DNA from: Mesorhizobium sp. B2-3-12
GTDB lineage: Bacteria; Pseudomonadota; Alphaproteobacteria; Rhizobiales; Rhizobiaceae
Direction of reading: 5' to 3'
DNA length: 64,000 nucleotides
Assembly: GCF_006442205.1 (NCBI RefSeq)
Contig: NZ_VFVR01000003.1
Location: 310,001 to 374,000 of the forward strand
A program made the position numbers and the translations under genes. This document shows, one piece after another, positions 1 through 8,572 of the stretch (its first letter is position 1; every line of letters starts with the position of its first letter). The notes beneath the pieces were generated by a model, which was not told the origin of the DNA, ran no database searches, and was given only the letters and a program-made list of their open reading frames with translations.

Positions 1-228
1 GTAGACCAGCACGCCTTGGCCACAGGCGGTGAGCATCGGCTCGCGCGCCTGCGCGGACAGATCGATGATCGAGAGCCGCCGGTGACCGAGCGCCAGCCGG
101 CTGTCGTTCCAGCTGGCATGGTCGTCGGGCCCGCGATGGGCCAGCGCCTGCATCATGCGGGCGACGTCGGCGATGTCGCCGCCGCTGATCGGATCACGCT
201 TGCGCCAAACGCCGGCTATGCCGCACAT
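1..228 (-). CDS. asnB: Asparagine synthetase (glutamine-hydrolysing), N-terminal part only
   Basis: Only the first 76 codons are inside the window; the gene continues past the left edge. The protein begins MCGIAGVW, giving the Cys2 nucleophile of class II glutamine amidotransferases once Met1 is removed, followed by HRGPDD near residues 31-36 and LGHRRLSIIDLS near residues 47-58. These are hallmark motifs of the glutaminase domain of AsnB-type enzymes, which transfer glutamine nitrogen to aspartate or a related acid. The ATP-dependent synthetase domain lies outside the window. The gene follows fliQ on the same strand after a 188-base gap, so it probably has its own promoter. Members of this family also occur in polysaccharide and glycan loci, so the true acceptor is open. 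Confidence 0.88.
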   Translation of the reverse strand, partial: MCGIAGVWRKRDPISGGDIADVARMMQALAHRGPDDHASWNDSRLALGHRRLSIIDLSAQAREPMLTACGQGVLVY

Positions 229-416
229 GGCGTGCCGGCCGGTCCGGCGTGGTCCAGAAATCCGTGAGACATCATCGAGACAACACCGCTATGTCCGCCT
301 GGCAATTCGCCGGATCATGGAGCGGCACTCTAGCCGCAACGCGGCGGCCCGCAAGCTGCATTCCATCCGGGCGCGAGACTGGACGGAAGGCCGTCGCGTA
401 GTTTTTCTGGACTTGC

Positions 417-683
417 TCAGAAGCCGTTCTGGATACGCTCGAAGATGACATTGGTGAAGGCCGATATCTGGCCGCCGATGAAGGGACCCGTAAGCGCCAC
501 CACCAGCATGATGGCGACGATCTTGGGCACGAAAGTCAAGGTGATTTCCTGGACCTGCGTCAACGCCTGGAGCAAGGCGATGCCGATGCCGACCGCCATG
601 GCGACCAGCACCACCGGAGCGGACGCGGTAAGCACCGTCCACACCGCGTACTGGACGATGTCGAGAGCGTCGGCCTCATTCAT
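417..683 (-). CDS. fliQ: Flagellar export apparatus protein FliQ
   Basis: An 88-residue protein with two hydrophobic membrane segments (about residues 15-38 and 52-72) separated by a short loop with the family-typical ALTQVQEITLTFVPK stretch. FliQ is a small membrane component of the type III flagellar export gate with FliP, FliR, FlhA and FlhB. The chosen ATG gives the family's usual length; a longer in-frame reading adds 22 basic residues that look like the antisense of upstream sequence. It is the last gene of the flgE-flgK-flgL-flaF-flbT-flgD unit. In Sinorhizobium and relatives flhA and fliR follow; here they do not. Confidence 0.95.
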   Translation of the reverse strand: MNEADALDIVQYAVWTVLTASAPVVLVAMAVGIGIALLQALTQVQEITLTFVPKIVAIMLVVALTGPFIGGQISAFTNVIFERIQNGF

Positions 684-696
684 GTGGGCGGTTGGC

Positions 697-1104
697 CTAG
701 CTCGCCGGCTTGATCGATACGCCCGCGCCGACGGGGACCGTGGTGCCATCCTGCAGCACAGCGATCAGTCCGTTGCTGCCAAGCGTGACCGACGCCACCG
801 TGCCCGTGATCTTGCCATCGGCCGAGGTAATGTTGCGGCCTATGAGAGCGTCGGCCTGCGACAGCGCCGACGACTGCATGATCTGGTCGAGCTTGGTGTT
901 GGTCTGCACCGATTGCTCGACCTGCGAGAAGGTGGCGAGCTGGGCGACGTACTGCGTCGAATCCATCGGCTTGGTCGGATCCTGGTTCTTCATCTCGGCG
1001 ATCAGAAGTTTCAGGAACGAATTGTAGTCGACCGCGGTCTTGGCGGTCTGCGTGGTGGTCTGGTTGGTGCCAGCCGGTATCGTCGTCGTCATGTCCACGG
1101 TCAT
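697..1104 (-). CDS. flgD: Flagellar hook-capping protein FlgD
   Basis: A 135-residue protein with the FlgD N-terminal signature: FLKLLIAEMKNQDPTKPMD near residues 30-48 followed by a Gln-rich amphipathic stretch with SQVEQSVQTN. FlgD caps the growing hook and lets FlgE subunits assemble outside the cell. It is short compared with enteric FlgD (about 230 residues), as is usual in rhizobia, and lacks most of the C-terminal tudor/Ig region. The start codon overlaps the flbT stop by one base (TGATG), showing translational coupling. A second in-frame ATG four codons downstream is possible. Confidence 0.93.
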   Translation of the reverse strand: MTVDMTTTIPAGTNQTTTQTAKTAVDYNSFLKLLIAEMKNQDPTKPMDSTQYVAQLATFSQVEQSVQTNTKLDQIMQSSALSQADALIGRNITSADGKITGTVASVTLGSNGLIAVLQDGTTVPVGAGVSIKPAS

Positions 1105-1547
1105 CAGTATCGTGCTCCCACGGCCAGCGGGCGCGCGGCGCCCGGAACTTCGTCATTGCCGCCAAGCGCGCGGCGCTCGAGAGGGTAAAGCGCGCGGATC
1201 GCCTTCAGGGCCTCGTAGATGTGATCCTCGCCGACCATGCGGTCGATCTGTTTGAGCGCGCCGCCAATCTCGGCGTCCTCGAAACTTGCAATCAGCAGCG
1301 GTAGCGAGCGGCGGAACATCTCGCGCGCTTCATCGGCGCCGGCAGGGTTCATCAGCATGACCTGGACGATGAAATAGAGCTGCCGCAATGGCGTCGACGC
1401 TTCGTCGGCCTGGATGACATGGTTCTCGAGCAGGAATTGCACGTCGTTCATCAGCTCGACGGTGACCTTACGATCGACGCGAATGACCGCGCCGTTGATG
1501 TAGATCTTCTCGTTGGGCTTCAGCGATATCTTCAGCGTGTTGGTCAT
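1104..1547 (-). CDS. flbT: Flagellin synthesis repressor FlbT
   Basis: A 147-residue protein beginning MTNTLKISLKPNEKIYINGAV, the conserved FlbT start. In Caulobacter FlbT binds the 5' leader of flagellin mRNA and promotes its decay until the hook is complete; in Brucella it acts positively. The start is fixed by the four-base ATGA overlap with the flaF stop. The gene is downstream of flaF, its usual partner. Both flagellin leaders in this window contain short GC-rich hairpins that would be candidate targets (inference). Confidence 0.94.
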   Translation of the reverse strand: MTNTLKISLKPNEKIYINGAVIRVDRKVTVELMNDVQFLLENHVIQADEASTPLRQLYFIVQVMLMNPAGADEAREMFRRSLPLLIASFEDAEIGGALKQIDRMVGEDHIYEALKAIRALYPLERRALGGNDEVPGAARPLAVGARY

Positions 1548-1891
1548 TGAATGCCGTCGCGGATGATCTGGGATACTTCGATCAGCCCCTCGAAATTGTC
1601 GGTGCGGCCCTGGCGGATGTCCTCGGCCTCGCGCAGCAGCCACAGGCCGATGGAAATCAGGTTGGCACGCAATTCCTTGGGCAGCGCATTGTCGCTGGAG
1701 CCAAGATCCTCGACGAAGACCGTCCAGACGCGGTTGGTGAAATGCAGTGCTTCCACGGCCTCCATCGAATCCTGCCCGGCCGCCGCGGCGGCCGACAGCA
1801 TGTCGATCGAGCGCGTCAGGAGCTCGCGCTCACGGTCCTTGGCGTCCGTGACGGAGGTGCTTTGGACGTCGGCGTAGGAGAATTGGTACAT
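1544..1891 (-). CDS. flaF: Flagellin biosynthesis regulator FlaF
   Basis: A 115-residue protein with the FlaF pattern: MYQFSYADV start, ELLTRSIDML helix, ALHFTNRVWTVFVEDL core and a C-terminal LRANLISIGLWLLREAEDI helix. FlaF is an alphaproteobacterial flagellin regulator or secretion chaperone that acts with FlbT. It lies 32 bases after flgL and its stop overlaps the flbT start. Length and motifs are complete; nothing suggests degeneration. Confidence 0.93.
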   Translation of the reverse strand: MYQFSYADVQSTSVTDAKDRERELLTRSIDMLSAAAAAGQDSMEAVEALHFTNRVWTVFVEDLGSSDNALPKELRANLISIGLWLLREAEDIRQGRTDNFEGLIEVSQIIRDGIQ

Positions 1892-1923
1892 CGTTGGCTC
1901 TACCGTTCCGGTTCAGAGTGCTT

Positions 1924-2967
1924 TCAGGTCAGGTAATTCAACAGGCTGAGCTGCTGCAGGCGCGCCGTCAGAGCGAAGGACGTCTCGATATGCTGCGTCA
2001 GATCGGCGACGCGGGTCGCGGCTTCCGCCGGATCCACGGCCTCGAGATCGAGGATGTGGCGCTCGAACAGGTCGACCTGCGTCTTCATGCGGTCGTTGGC
2101 GTCGGAGACGCGCTTCTGGACGATGCCGGTTTCGGATTGGACCTGGCCGATGCCGCTCAGCGCCTCGCCGACCAGCAATTGTGAACGGCTGACGATCGTG
2201 TCTTTCGCCGCCTGGCTTATGTTGGTGGACATCAGGCTCGAAACCATTGCCGCCGCCATCGCGAGTTTCTTGATACCATCGCTGTTGGCGCTGGTCGAGG
2301 TCGCGGTGGTTTCGTTGAGCGCGATGCGGCTGACGATCTGCTGGTCGGTCGCGTTCGACATGTTGGCCTGCCAGCCCGCGCCGAGGAACTGCGGCGTGAC
2401 ATCGTTGGTGATGAAGTCGTCCATCTGGGCGGCAGTGATGTTGGCTGCGGCCGGGTCGGCTGGCGTGAAGCCGAATTTGGCGACGAAGGAAGCGTCGAAG
2501 GCGGCCTTGGCCGGGGAGCCGGCCGCCGTGAAATCGTTGATCGGCTTGACGTCGGTGTTGGTGCCGGCGAACAGATATTCGCCGTTGACGCTCGTGTTGA
2601 GGATCGAGGCAAGCTGCTGGATCGCGGTCTGGCCGGTCGATTGGGTCAGGCTGTCGGAGTTGTCACCAGACGATGCGGTTGTGAGGCTGGACAGGAAAGT
2701 CTGCGCGACACTGGAGAGCTGGCCGAGTGAGGTCTGGGTCGATGAAAGCCGGGCGGCGACCAGCCCGTTGGAATCGATGACCACGTTCAGCCTGTCGAGA
2801 TCACGCGAGAAGGTGACCGACTGGGCCGTGCGGCCGCCCAGTGCCAGGCCGACATCGGCGACCTTGCCGGTCGAGGATTCCTTGGTGGCTTTGACGAGGT
2901 CCGCCTGCATGCGCATCTGCTGGTAGCGCATGGCGTTGGTAAGGGCGGCCGAGGAAACTGAGGTCAT
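1924..2967 (-). CDS. flgL: Hook-filament junction protein FlgL
   Basis: A 347-residue protein with flagellin-like terminal helices. The N-terminus has SSAALTNAMRYQQMRMQADLV and the C-terminus ends in ETSFALTARLQQLSLLNYL, the coiled-coil ends typical of the HAP3/FlgL family. FlgL joins the hook (via FlgK) to the filament. It follows flgK with a three-base gap, so the two junction proteins are co-translated. The N-terminal motif IASNS of enteric homologues is not obvious, as expected for rhizobial members. Confidence 0.93.
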   Translation of the reverse strand: MTSVSSAALTNAMRYQQMRMQADLVKATKESSTGKVADVGLALGGRTAQSVTFSRDLDRLNVVIDSNGLVAARLSSTQTSLGQLSSVAQTFLSSLTTASSGDNSDSLTQSTGQTAIQQLASILNTSVNGEYLFAGTNTDVKPINDFTAAGSPAKAAFDASFVAKFGFTPADPAAANITAAQMDDFITNDVTPQFLGAGWQANMSNATDQQIVSRIALNETTATSTSANSDGIKKLAMAAAMVSSLMSTNISQAAKDTIVSRSQLLVGEALSGIGQVQSETGIVQKRVSDANDRMKTQVDLFERHILDLEAVDPAEAATRVADLTQHIETSFALTARLQQLSLLNYLT

Positions 2968-2970
2968 GGA

Positions 2971-4425
2971 TTATCCCACCGCGTTCAACAGGGCCGTCAT
3001 CATATCGTCAACGGTCTTCATCATCCGGGCCGATGCCTGGTATGTGTGTTCGAGATCGAGCATCAGCGACATTTCCTGATCGACATTGACGCCGGTGGCA
3101 TTGGACAGCGCCTCGGCGCTGCGCTGCGCCAGCGCTTCCTTGGCGTCCGACGCGGTCGACGCCTGCTGGCGCATGGCCTGGAGCCAGCCGATGGAATTGG
3201 CGGCATAGTCGGAAACGCTGGACGTCGCCGAAATCCCGGCGGCGGAATCGAACGTCATTGGCTGGTCGAGTCGGTCGCCATAGGCAACCAGAAGGCTGGA
3301 ATAGGATGCCCCGCCACCGGTGTTAGCGACATAGGCAACACCGTTGGCGCCGCCGTCGCGCAGCAATGTCGGATTGCCGCCCACGCTGGGGTCCATCGCC
3401 GCGTTGATACTGATCGAACCGGCAAGGCCGTTGACCAGCGTGCCCGCGGCCGGAACGGCCGGCGCGCCGGGCCATGTGAAGAGGCCGGCGGCGTTGGGCA
3501 GCGAAGGCGCGGTCTCGGCAAAGGCCGTGATCAGGCCGCGCGCGGTCTCGTCGAGCTGGCCCTGCATGGTCGAGGCGACGCCGTCGCGCAGTTGCAGCAG
3601 GCCGGCAAGCTTGCCGCTGGCGCTGGTGTTGCCGCCGGCACCCGCCGAGACGGGCACGTTGTCGATGTAGACGGTGTTGCCGGCCGCGCCGGCGGCATAG
3701 CCGGCCGACGGCGTGAAGCTCACCGTGCGCGGGATGGTCTCGAACAATGTGGTGCCGTCACCCGTGGTGATGACCATGTCATTGTCGCCGCGCGTGAAAG
3801 TCGAGATCGGAACATAGTCGGCAATCTTCTTCAGCAGCGCGTCGCGCTGATCGAGCGCGTCGGAAACATCCGTGCCGGAACGGGTTCCGGACATGACGGC
3901 CTGGTTGGCATCCTGGAACTGGCCGAGCAGTGAGTTCAGGTCCTTGACCGCGGTGTCGATCTGACCGTCGGTCTGGGTGCGGAAAGCCTGAATGGCCTGG
4001 GAGCCTTCGTTCAGGGAGCGCACGACCTGCCTTGCTGCGTCGATGACCGTGGAGCCGAGATTTTGGTTGGACGGCGAGGTGGCGTAGAGCTGCAGCTGCT
4101 GCTGCAGATTGGCGATGGCGGTCGAGGGCGAAGACGCATTGTCGACGCCATTGACCGCGACGTCCAGCTGATCCATGCCGCTGAAGAGCGCGTTCTGGCC
4201 GCTATAGGCCGACAACGCGCCGAGGTTCTGGCGAAACAGCAGGTCGTTGGTCACGCGCTGGATATCGACCACCCGGGCGCCCGGCGTCGTACTGGAGACG
4301 ACGGCGATGCGGCGCGCATAGTCCGGATTGGAGGCGTCCGAGACGTTGCGCGTGACAACGCTTGTCTGCCGCGAGGTGGCCAGAAGCGCCGATTGGGCGA
4401 TACTCAATGCGGAGGAAAGCGACAT
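2971..4425 (-). CDS. flgK: Hook-associated protein FlgK
   Basis: A 484-residue protein starting MSLSSALSIAQSALLATSRQ with the axial-protein motif RNVSDASNPDYARR near residues 26-39. The C-terminus has VDQEMSLMLDLEHTYQASARMMKTVDDMMTALLNAVG-type coiled coil characteristic of FlgK/FlgE axial proteins. FlgK is the first hook-filament junction protein. It sits 27 bases downstream of flgE and three bases upstream of flgL in the hook operon. Confidence 0.95.
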   Translation of the reverse strand: MSLSSALSIAQSALLATSRQTSVVTRNVSDASNPDYARRIAVVSSTTPGARVVDIQRVTNDLLFRQNLGALSAYSGQNALFSGMDQLDVAVNGVDNASSPSTAIANLQQQLQLYATSPSNQNLGSTVIDAARQVVRSLNEGSQAIQAFRTQTDGQIDTAVKDLNSLLGQFQDANQAVMSGTRSGTDVSDALDQRDALLKKIADYVPISTFTRGDNDMVITTGDGTTLFETIPRTVSFTPSAGYAAGAAGNTVYIDNVPVSAGAGGNTSASGKLAGLLQLRDGVASTMQGQLDETARGLITAFAETAPSLPNAAGLFTWPGAPAVPAAGTLVNGLAGSISINAAMDPSVGGNPTLLRDGGANGVAYVANTGGGASYSSLLVAYGDRLDQPMTFDSAAGISATSSVSDYAANSIGWLQAMRQQASTASDAKEALAQRSAEALSNATGVNVDQEMSLMLDLEHTYQASARMMKTVDDMMTALLNAVG

Positions 4426-4452
4426 GCTGGTCTTTCACGGGCGAAGCCCGGT

Positions 4453-5712
4453 TTATCTCTTCAGGTTGACAAGGACGTCCATCAGGTCGGAACCGGTCTG
4501 GAAGACTTTCGAATTGGCGGTGTAGCTGCGCTGTGCCGCGATCATGTCGGTCAATTCCTCGGCGATATCGACGTTGGAATTTTCGAGCGCTCCCGAGATG
4601 ATCGAACCGGCCTTGCCTTCATTGGCAAAGCCGACACGGATCGCACCGGAATCGGTGCCTTGCGCGTAGACGTTGCCGGGCAGCGCCTTGAGCTGGTCGG
4701 GGCTCTGCACGTCGGCCAGCGGAATCTTGTAGAGCGGCTTGGAGGTGCCGTCCTTGTACTGGGCGTAGATCGTGCCATCCTTGCTGATCTGGATCTTGTC
4801 GATGGTGCTCGGCGCATTGCCGTTGACCTGAGCGTCGGAAACGGTGAATCCGGTCCCGAGCTGGGTCAGCTTCGACAGGTCGAGATCGAGGCTGGCGCCG
4901 CCCGGCACGGTGAATGTGACGCCGGTGGGGGTGCCGCTGAGCTTGCCGGTGGTGGTGTCGAAGGTCAGGTTGGCCGAGCCGAGCGCGCCGCCGGCGGCAT
5001 AGGGGAAACCAGTTCCAGGCGTTGCCTTCGACTGATCGAAGACTGCTACCTCCCAGGTGCCGGCACCGGTATTGGTGAAATAGACGTCGAGCAGCTTCTT
5101 GTTGCCGAGGTTGTCATAGGCGACCATCGACGTTTTCTGAGTGTACTGTGCGGTGGCGGCGTTGGCACTGGGCAGGTTGGCGGCGAGGACCGGTGTCGCA
5201 CCCGCCGGCAGATTGCCGCTGAAAGTACCCGCGGTGCTCGGGGTTGCGGTCAATCCCTGGTCGGAGATGACAACCGGCTCCAGACCTTCGAAGCCGTTCA
5301 CCGTCGCTGCCGGCGTGCCGTTGGCGTAGCTGTAGGCCATCAACTGGAAGCCCGCGGCATTGACCAGCCTGCCTTGTGCGTCGGGAACGAAGGCGCCGGC
5401 GCGGGTCAGGAAAGGCGTGCCGCTCGGATCCTGGACGACAAAGAAGCCGTCGCCGCTGACGGCAAGGTCGGAAACCGAGGTCGTGTATTGCAGCACGCCC
5501 GGATCGCTGACCGCCTGGCGGATCGTCGTGGTGACGCCGCCGGAGTTATAGGCACCGCCGGTCGACGGCATGATCAGGGTTGAGAACTCGGCCGAGGACC
5601 GCTTGTAGCCGGTGGTGTCGGAGTTCGCGATGTTGTCGGCGGTTGTCGACAGGCGGTTGGCCTGGGCGTTCATGCCGGAAACGCCGGTCCGCATCATTCC
5701 GTAGAGGCTCAT
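4453..5712 (-). CDS. flgE: Flagellar hook protein FlgE
   Basis: A 419-residue axial protein starting MSLYGMMRTGVSGMNAQ with the rod/hook signature ADNIANSDTTGYKR near residues 25-38 and the C-terminal NSNVDIAEELTDMIAAQRSYTANSKV stretch near residues 376-401. It polymerises into the hook under the FlgD cap. It is the first gene of the hook unit; its promoter probably lies in the 79 bases between it and ftcR, or it is read through from ftcR. FtcR/Rem is known in Brucella and Sinorhizobium to control this gene set, so local control by the neighbour is likely. Confidence 0.95.
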   Translation of the reverse strand: MSLYGMMRTGVSGMNAQANRLSTTADNIANSDTTGYKRSSAEFSTLIMPSTGGAYNSGGVTTTIRQAVSDPGVLQYTTSVSDLAVSGDGFFVVQDPSGTPFLTRAGAFVPDAQGRLVNAAGFQLMAYSYANGTPAATVNGFEGLEPVVISDQGLTATPSTAGTFSGNLPAGATPVLAANLPSANAATAQYTQKTSMVAYDNLGNKKLLDVYFTNTGAGTWEVAVFDQSKATPGTGFPYAAGGALGSANLTFDTTTGKLSGTPTGVTFTVPGGASLDLDLSKLTQLGTGFTVSDAQVNGNAPSTIDKIQISKDGTIYAQYKDGTSKPLYKIPLADVQSPDQLKALPGNVYAQGTDSGAIRVGFANEGKAGSIISGALENSNVDIAEELTDMIAAQRSYTANSKVFQTGSDLMDVLVNLKR

Positions 5713-5791
5713 CGAGATGTCTCCGCAATATCCATGCCACTGGCTTCGAGGCTACGCGTCCTGTCTTGCGCGAGGCTGGCGCGGGACCGCA

Positions 5792-6460
5792 TCAGAACAC
5801 GAGCCGGTAGCCGAGGAAGCGCTTGGAATCGATCGGGTCGGTCCCCAGCTTCTCGCGCAGCTTCTTGCGCAATTTGCTGATGTGGCTTTCCACCACGTTC
5901 TCCTCGACCTCTTCGTCGAAGATCCCGTAGATGGCGTTGAATACCTGGGTCTTGGTGACGCGGCGGCCGCGGTTGCTCGCCAGATACTCCAGGATACGGC
6001 GTTCGCGGCGCGGCAAGGGCAGCGGCTGGCCGTCGATCTCGGGATCGCGGCCGTCCATGAAGATGCGCATGGCGCCGATCTCGGTATAGGCGACGTCCTC
6101 GCTGGCGCGGCGGCGGATGGCGGTGATGCGGGCAAGGATTTCTCGGATGTGCACCGGCTTGCGAATGACGTCGTCGACGCCGCTCTCGAACAACCGCAGC
6201 GTGTTTTCCAGCGAATGCTGCTCGCTGAGCGCGATGACCGGAGCTCCGGTGCGGTCGCGGATCTGGCGTGGCGAGATCGCGCCGTCACGGCAGTCGCCGA
6301 TCAGGAAGGCTCGCACCGATCGCAGATCGGTATCGGCGGCCGAGTTGACCCACTCGCCGAATTCGCCCGGCGCGAAACCGGCGCAGGCGATCCCCTCGCG
6401 GTCGAAAAGTGAATTATAGCCCGCTGTTACGAGCTCTCGCTCATCAACGATAACGATCAT
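5792..6460 (-). CDS. ftcR: OmpR-type flagellar response regulator FtcR/Rem
   Basis: A 222-residue regulator with an N-terminal receiver domain (residues 1-115) and a C-terminal winged helix (about 125-222; [19 protein letters not shown] recognition region, ending FLGYRLVF). The receiver is atypical: the phospho-acceptor loop reads FLIGDCRDG with Asp56 but no LDxxMP, while the switch-face Lys101 (RKP) is kept. Rhizobial Rem and Brucella FtcR have this size and position and activate hook genes. The ATG start gives [10 protein letters not shown]; a longer in-frame extension of 24 residues has no family support. It is monocistronic, between the motB-fliK unit and flgE. Confidence 0.9.
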   Translation of the reverse strand: MIVIVDERELVTAGYNSLFDREGIACAGFAPGEFGEWVNSAADTDLRSVRAFLIGDCRDGAISPRQIRDRTGAPVIALSEQHSLENTLRLFESGVDDVIRKPVHIREILARITAIRRRASEDVAYTEIGAMRIFMDGRDPEIDGQPLPLPRRERRILEYLASNRGRRVTKTQVFNAIYGIFDEEVEENVVESHISKLRKKLREKLGTDPIDSKRFLGYRLVF

Positions 6461-6684
6461 CGGCCCCGCCTTCCGAATCAGCTCATCTGCCCCGTGGGGA
6501 AAGGCGTAACCGCTGGCGGGAATCCTGAACAACCGTCATTTCTTGTAACTAGTTTCTTGGGAGTCTGGAATCGTGTCGGTTGCATTAGCGTGCAGCCAGA
6601 TATGCTTGCGGGTCCAAGTCTTGACCAAGTCGTGCCGGCAGCTTCGCAGCCAGGGGATTGATGTATTAGAAGCAGAAAATGCGC

Positions 6685-7275
6685 TTACGGGTTGCAGAAG
6701 GTACGAGCGTTCGTCGTCCATTTGCCAAAGCCGGTGGCGACCATGTTGGCGATGACCCTGCAGACATAGACCTTCTGCGCCGGATCGTTGTCGGGACCGG
6801 CATGATAGCGGGCGACGGCCATAGACCAGGTCTCGTGGCGGGCATGGAGGCTGGCCAGGAAGCGCGCGGCATAGTCGACATTCTGGCGTGGGTCGAGCAT
6901 GTCCTCGACGCTGCGGAAATGCGAGGCGTGGTAGTGATGGTTGATCTGCATGCAGCCGAGATCGATCAGCGTCTTGCCCTCGCGCTGGGCGTTGGCGAAG
7001 GCGGCAAGCGCTTCGGTCCGGCTTCTCGGGAAGACTGCTTTTCCCTCTATATTCAAGGCATTAGGTTGGAGGCTGCCCTTGTTGCCGGTTTCCGTCAACC
7101 CGACGGCGTAGAGGATGCCGGCGGGCACGCCATAACGGTCGGCGGCACGCAAGATCTCGGGCTCGCAAGGATTGGTGGCGGCGCCGGCGTTGTTGGCGAG
7201 GCTAGATAAATATATCGCCGCCAGCGCGCTCGCGAGAAGGCGAAGCGGCGCGGCCGTGTGCTTGCGCTTCATCAT
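6685..7275 (-). CDS. Lytic transglycosylase of the flagellar cluster
   Basis: A 196-residue secreted SLT-type protein. A signal peptide spans residues 1 to about 31 (MMKRKHTAAPLRLLASALAA, then SSLANNAGA). The catalytic domain has the family motifs VGLTETGNKG (probable catalytic Glu), IDLGCMQINHHYH, and AVARYHAG. It probably opens the peptidoglycan for rod assembly. An AAGGGG ribosome site lies just upstream of the paired ATG ATG start. The reading frame overlaps the 3' end of fliK by 74 bases, so the signal peptide is encoded inside fliK. Rhizobial clusters carry such a gene at this position after motD. No FlgJ-type muramidase is present. Confidence 0.85.
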   Translation of the reverse strand: MMKRKHTAAPLRLLASALAAIYLSSLANNAGAATNPCEPEILRAADRYGVPAGILYAVGLTETGNKGSLQPNALNIEGKAVFPRSRTEALAAFANAQREGKTLIDLGCMQINHHYHASHFRSVEDMLDPRQNVDYAARFLASLHARHETWSMAVARYHAGPDNDPAQKVYVCRVIANMVATGFGKWTTNARTFCNP

Positions 7276-8572
7276 GGCTACCCCTTGCGGATTGCTGACC
7301 GGACTGCTGGCCGCCGGCTCCACCATTGCCGCCGCCGGGATTTCCGGGCTGGAAGGATGACGGATCGCGGCCGGGCGCCGCGCTCAGGGACGCCGCGGTT
7401 TCCGGGCGGGTTGTAGAGAGAACTGCTATCGAGGGTTGCATGATGGTCACCTTATCAACCTCGAAGCCCAGCCCGCGCAGCGACTTGACGATCGCCTCGC
7501 TGTCGCTCGAAAGCCGGCGATAGGCATCGTGTGTTTCGGGCTTCAACTCAATCGACAGTTGTTCTCCGGAGAGCCGCAGATGGGCCGTGACCATGCCCAG
7601 TTCGGCCGGGTGAAGTTCGATCTTCAACACATGTGTCGGAACGGCAACAGAGCCCGTCAGTTGAGCGCTCGCGGAAGCCGTCGAGAGCGCCTGGCCCGGG
7701 CCGCCATCGGCTGAAATCGCGCCGATCACGTTGAGGGCCGCCTGGCTCATCGGTGCCTGCGGCGGCGCGGGGAAGCTGCGCTCGGAAACGACGTCGACGC
7801 GTGTCGCCCCCGACAACTGTTTTCCTGGCTCGGATCGCAATGAGGACTGAAGGTCGGCGATGGATTTCATGTGCGGCGCGGCCTGTTTCGTCTCCACGCC
7901 CGGCACCTCCGCTGGCGCCGTCTCGGGCAGCGGGCCGGCCGCGATCATGCTGTCCTGTCTTGGCGCGCTTGCGGCATCGCGGACGAGCTTGCCGTCGAGC
8001 CTGGTCAACGGCCCGTCGACGAGCGATACGCGTTCGGATTTGGACACGGATTCGAGATCGCCAAGCCCGGCGACGGATTTCTGCCGATCCGGCGGAAGCT
8101 GTCCATCGATAGCGGCGTCCTGTCCTGTTCCGACCGCGCTCGGGTCGGCCGATCTGGCCGATGTCGAGAAATGGCGCAGGTCATGAAACGCCATCAGCAG
8201 GGGCAGATGCTCGTCGAGCGGCGTCGCGCCTGCGCCGGTTGCCGACGCATCGGCATCGGCATCCTTCTCCGTCGCGGCGTCCTTGCCGTCCTTCGTGTAT
8301 TTCGCGGCCTGCGATCCGCTCGGCCTTGCCTTGGCGGTAGGCATCGGCTCGTCCTCGCCCGCCTTTGCCGCAAGTTCCGCGGCAAGCCTGTTCCAACGCG
8401 GATCGCGCGAGTTTGCCTCCGACGGTGGCTGCTTTTCCGAATGGGCCGGACTTGCGTTGCCATGCACCATCTTGCCGAATCCGGAATCGTCCATCTTTGC
8501 GGACGCAGCCGGCTGCTCGGCTGTGCGCGCGGCGGTAAATCCTGGCTGGGCCGGGCCGAGGCTGGGGGTCAT
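7202..8572 (-). CDS. fliK: Flagellar hook-length control protein FliK (MotD)
   Basis: A 456-residue low-complexity protein rich in Ala, Ser, Asp and Gln, with a compact C-terminal domain near residues 310-385 that contains LKIELHPAELGMVTAHLRLSG, the FliK signature. In Sinorhizobium this gene was first named motD and later shown to be the hook-length ruler and substrate-specificity switch. The N-terminal disordered part is the ruler. It overlaps motC by four bases (ATGA) and its last 74 bases overlap the transglycosylase gene. Confidence 0.88.
   Translation of the reverse strand: MTPSLGPAQPGFTAARTAEQPAASAKMDDSGFGKMVHGNASPAHSEKQPPSEANSRDPRWNRLAAELAAKAGEDEPMPTAKARPSGSQAAKYTKDGKDAATEKDADADASATGAGATPLDEHLPLLMAFHDLRHFSTSARSADPSAVGTGQDAAIDGQLPPDRQKSVAGLGDLESVSKSERVSLVDGPLTRLDGKLVRDAASAPRQDSMIAAGPLPETAPAEVPGVETKQAAPHMKSIADLQSSLRSEPGKQLSGATRVDVVSERSFPAPPQAPMSQAALNVIGAISADGGPGQALSTASASAQLTGSVAVPTHVLKIELHPAELGMVTAHLRLSGEQLSIELKPETHDAYRRLSSDSEAIVKSLRGLGFEVDKVTIMQPSIAVLSTTRPETAASLSAAPGRDPSSFQPGNPGGGNGGAGGQQSGQQSARGSHDEAQAHGRAASPSRERAGGDIFI

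Noticed and set aside
4063..5583. 506-codon plus-strand frame opposite flgK and flgE
   Set aside because: Shadow of axial-protein genes; composition typical of antisense frames.
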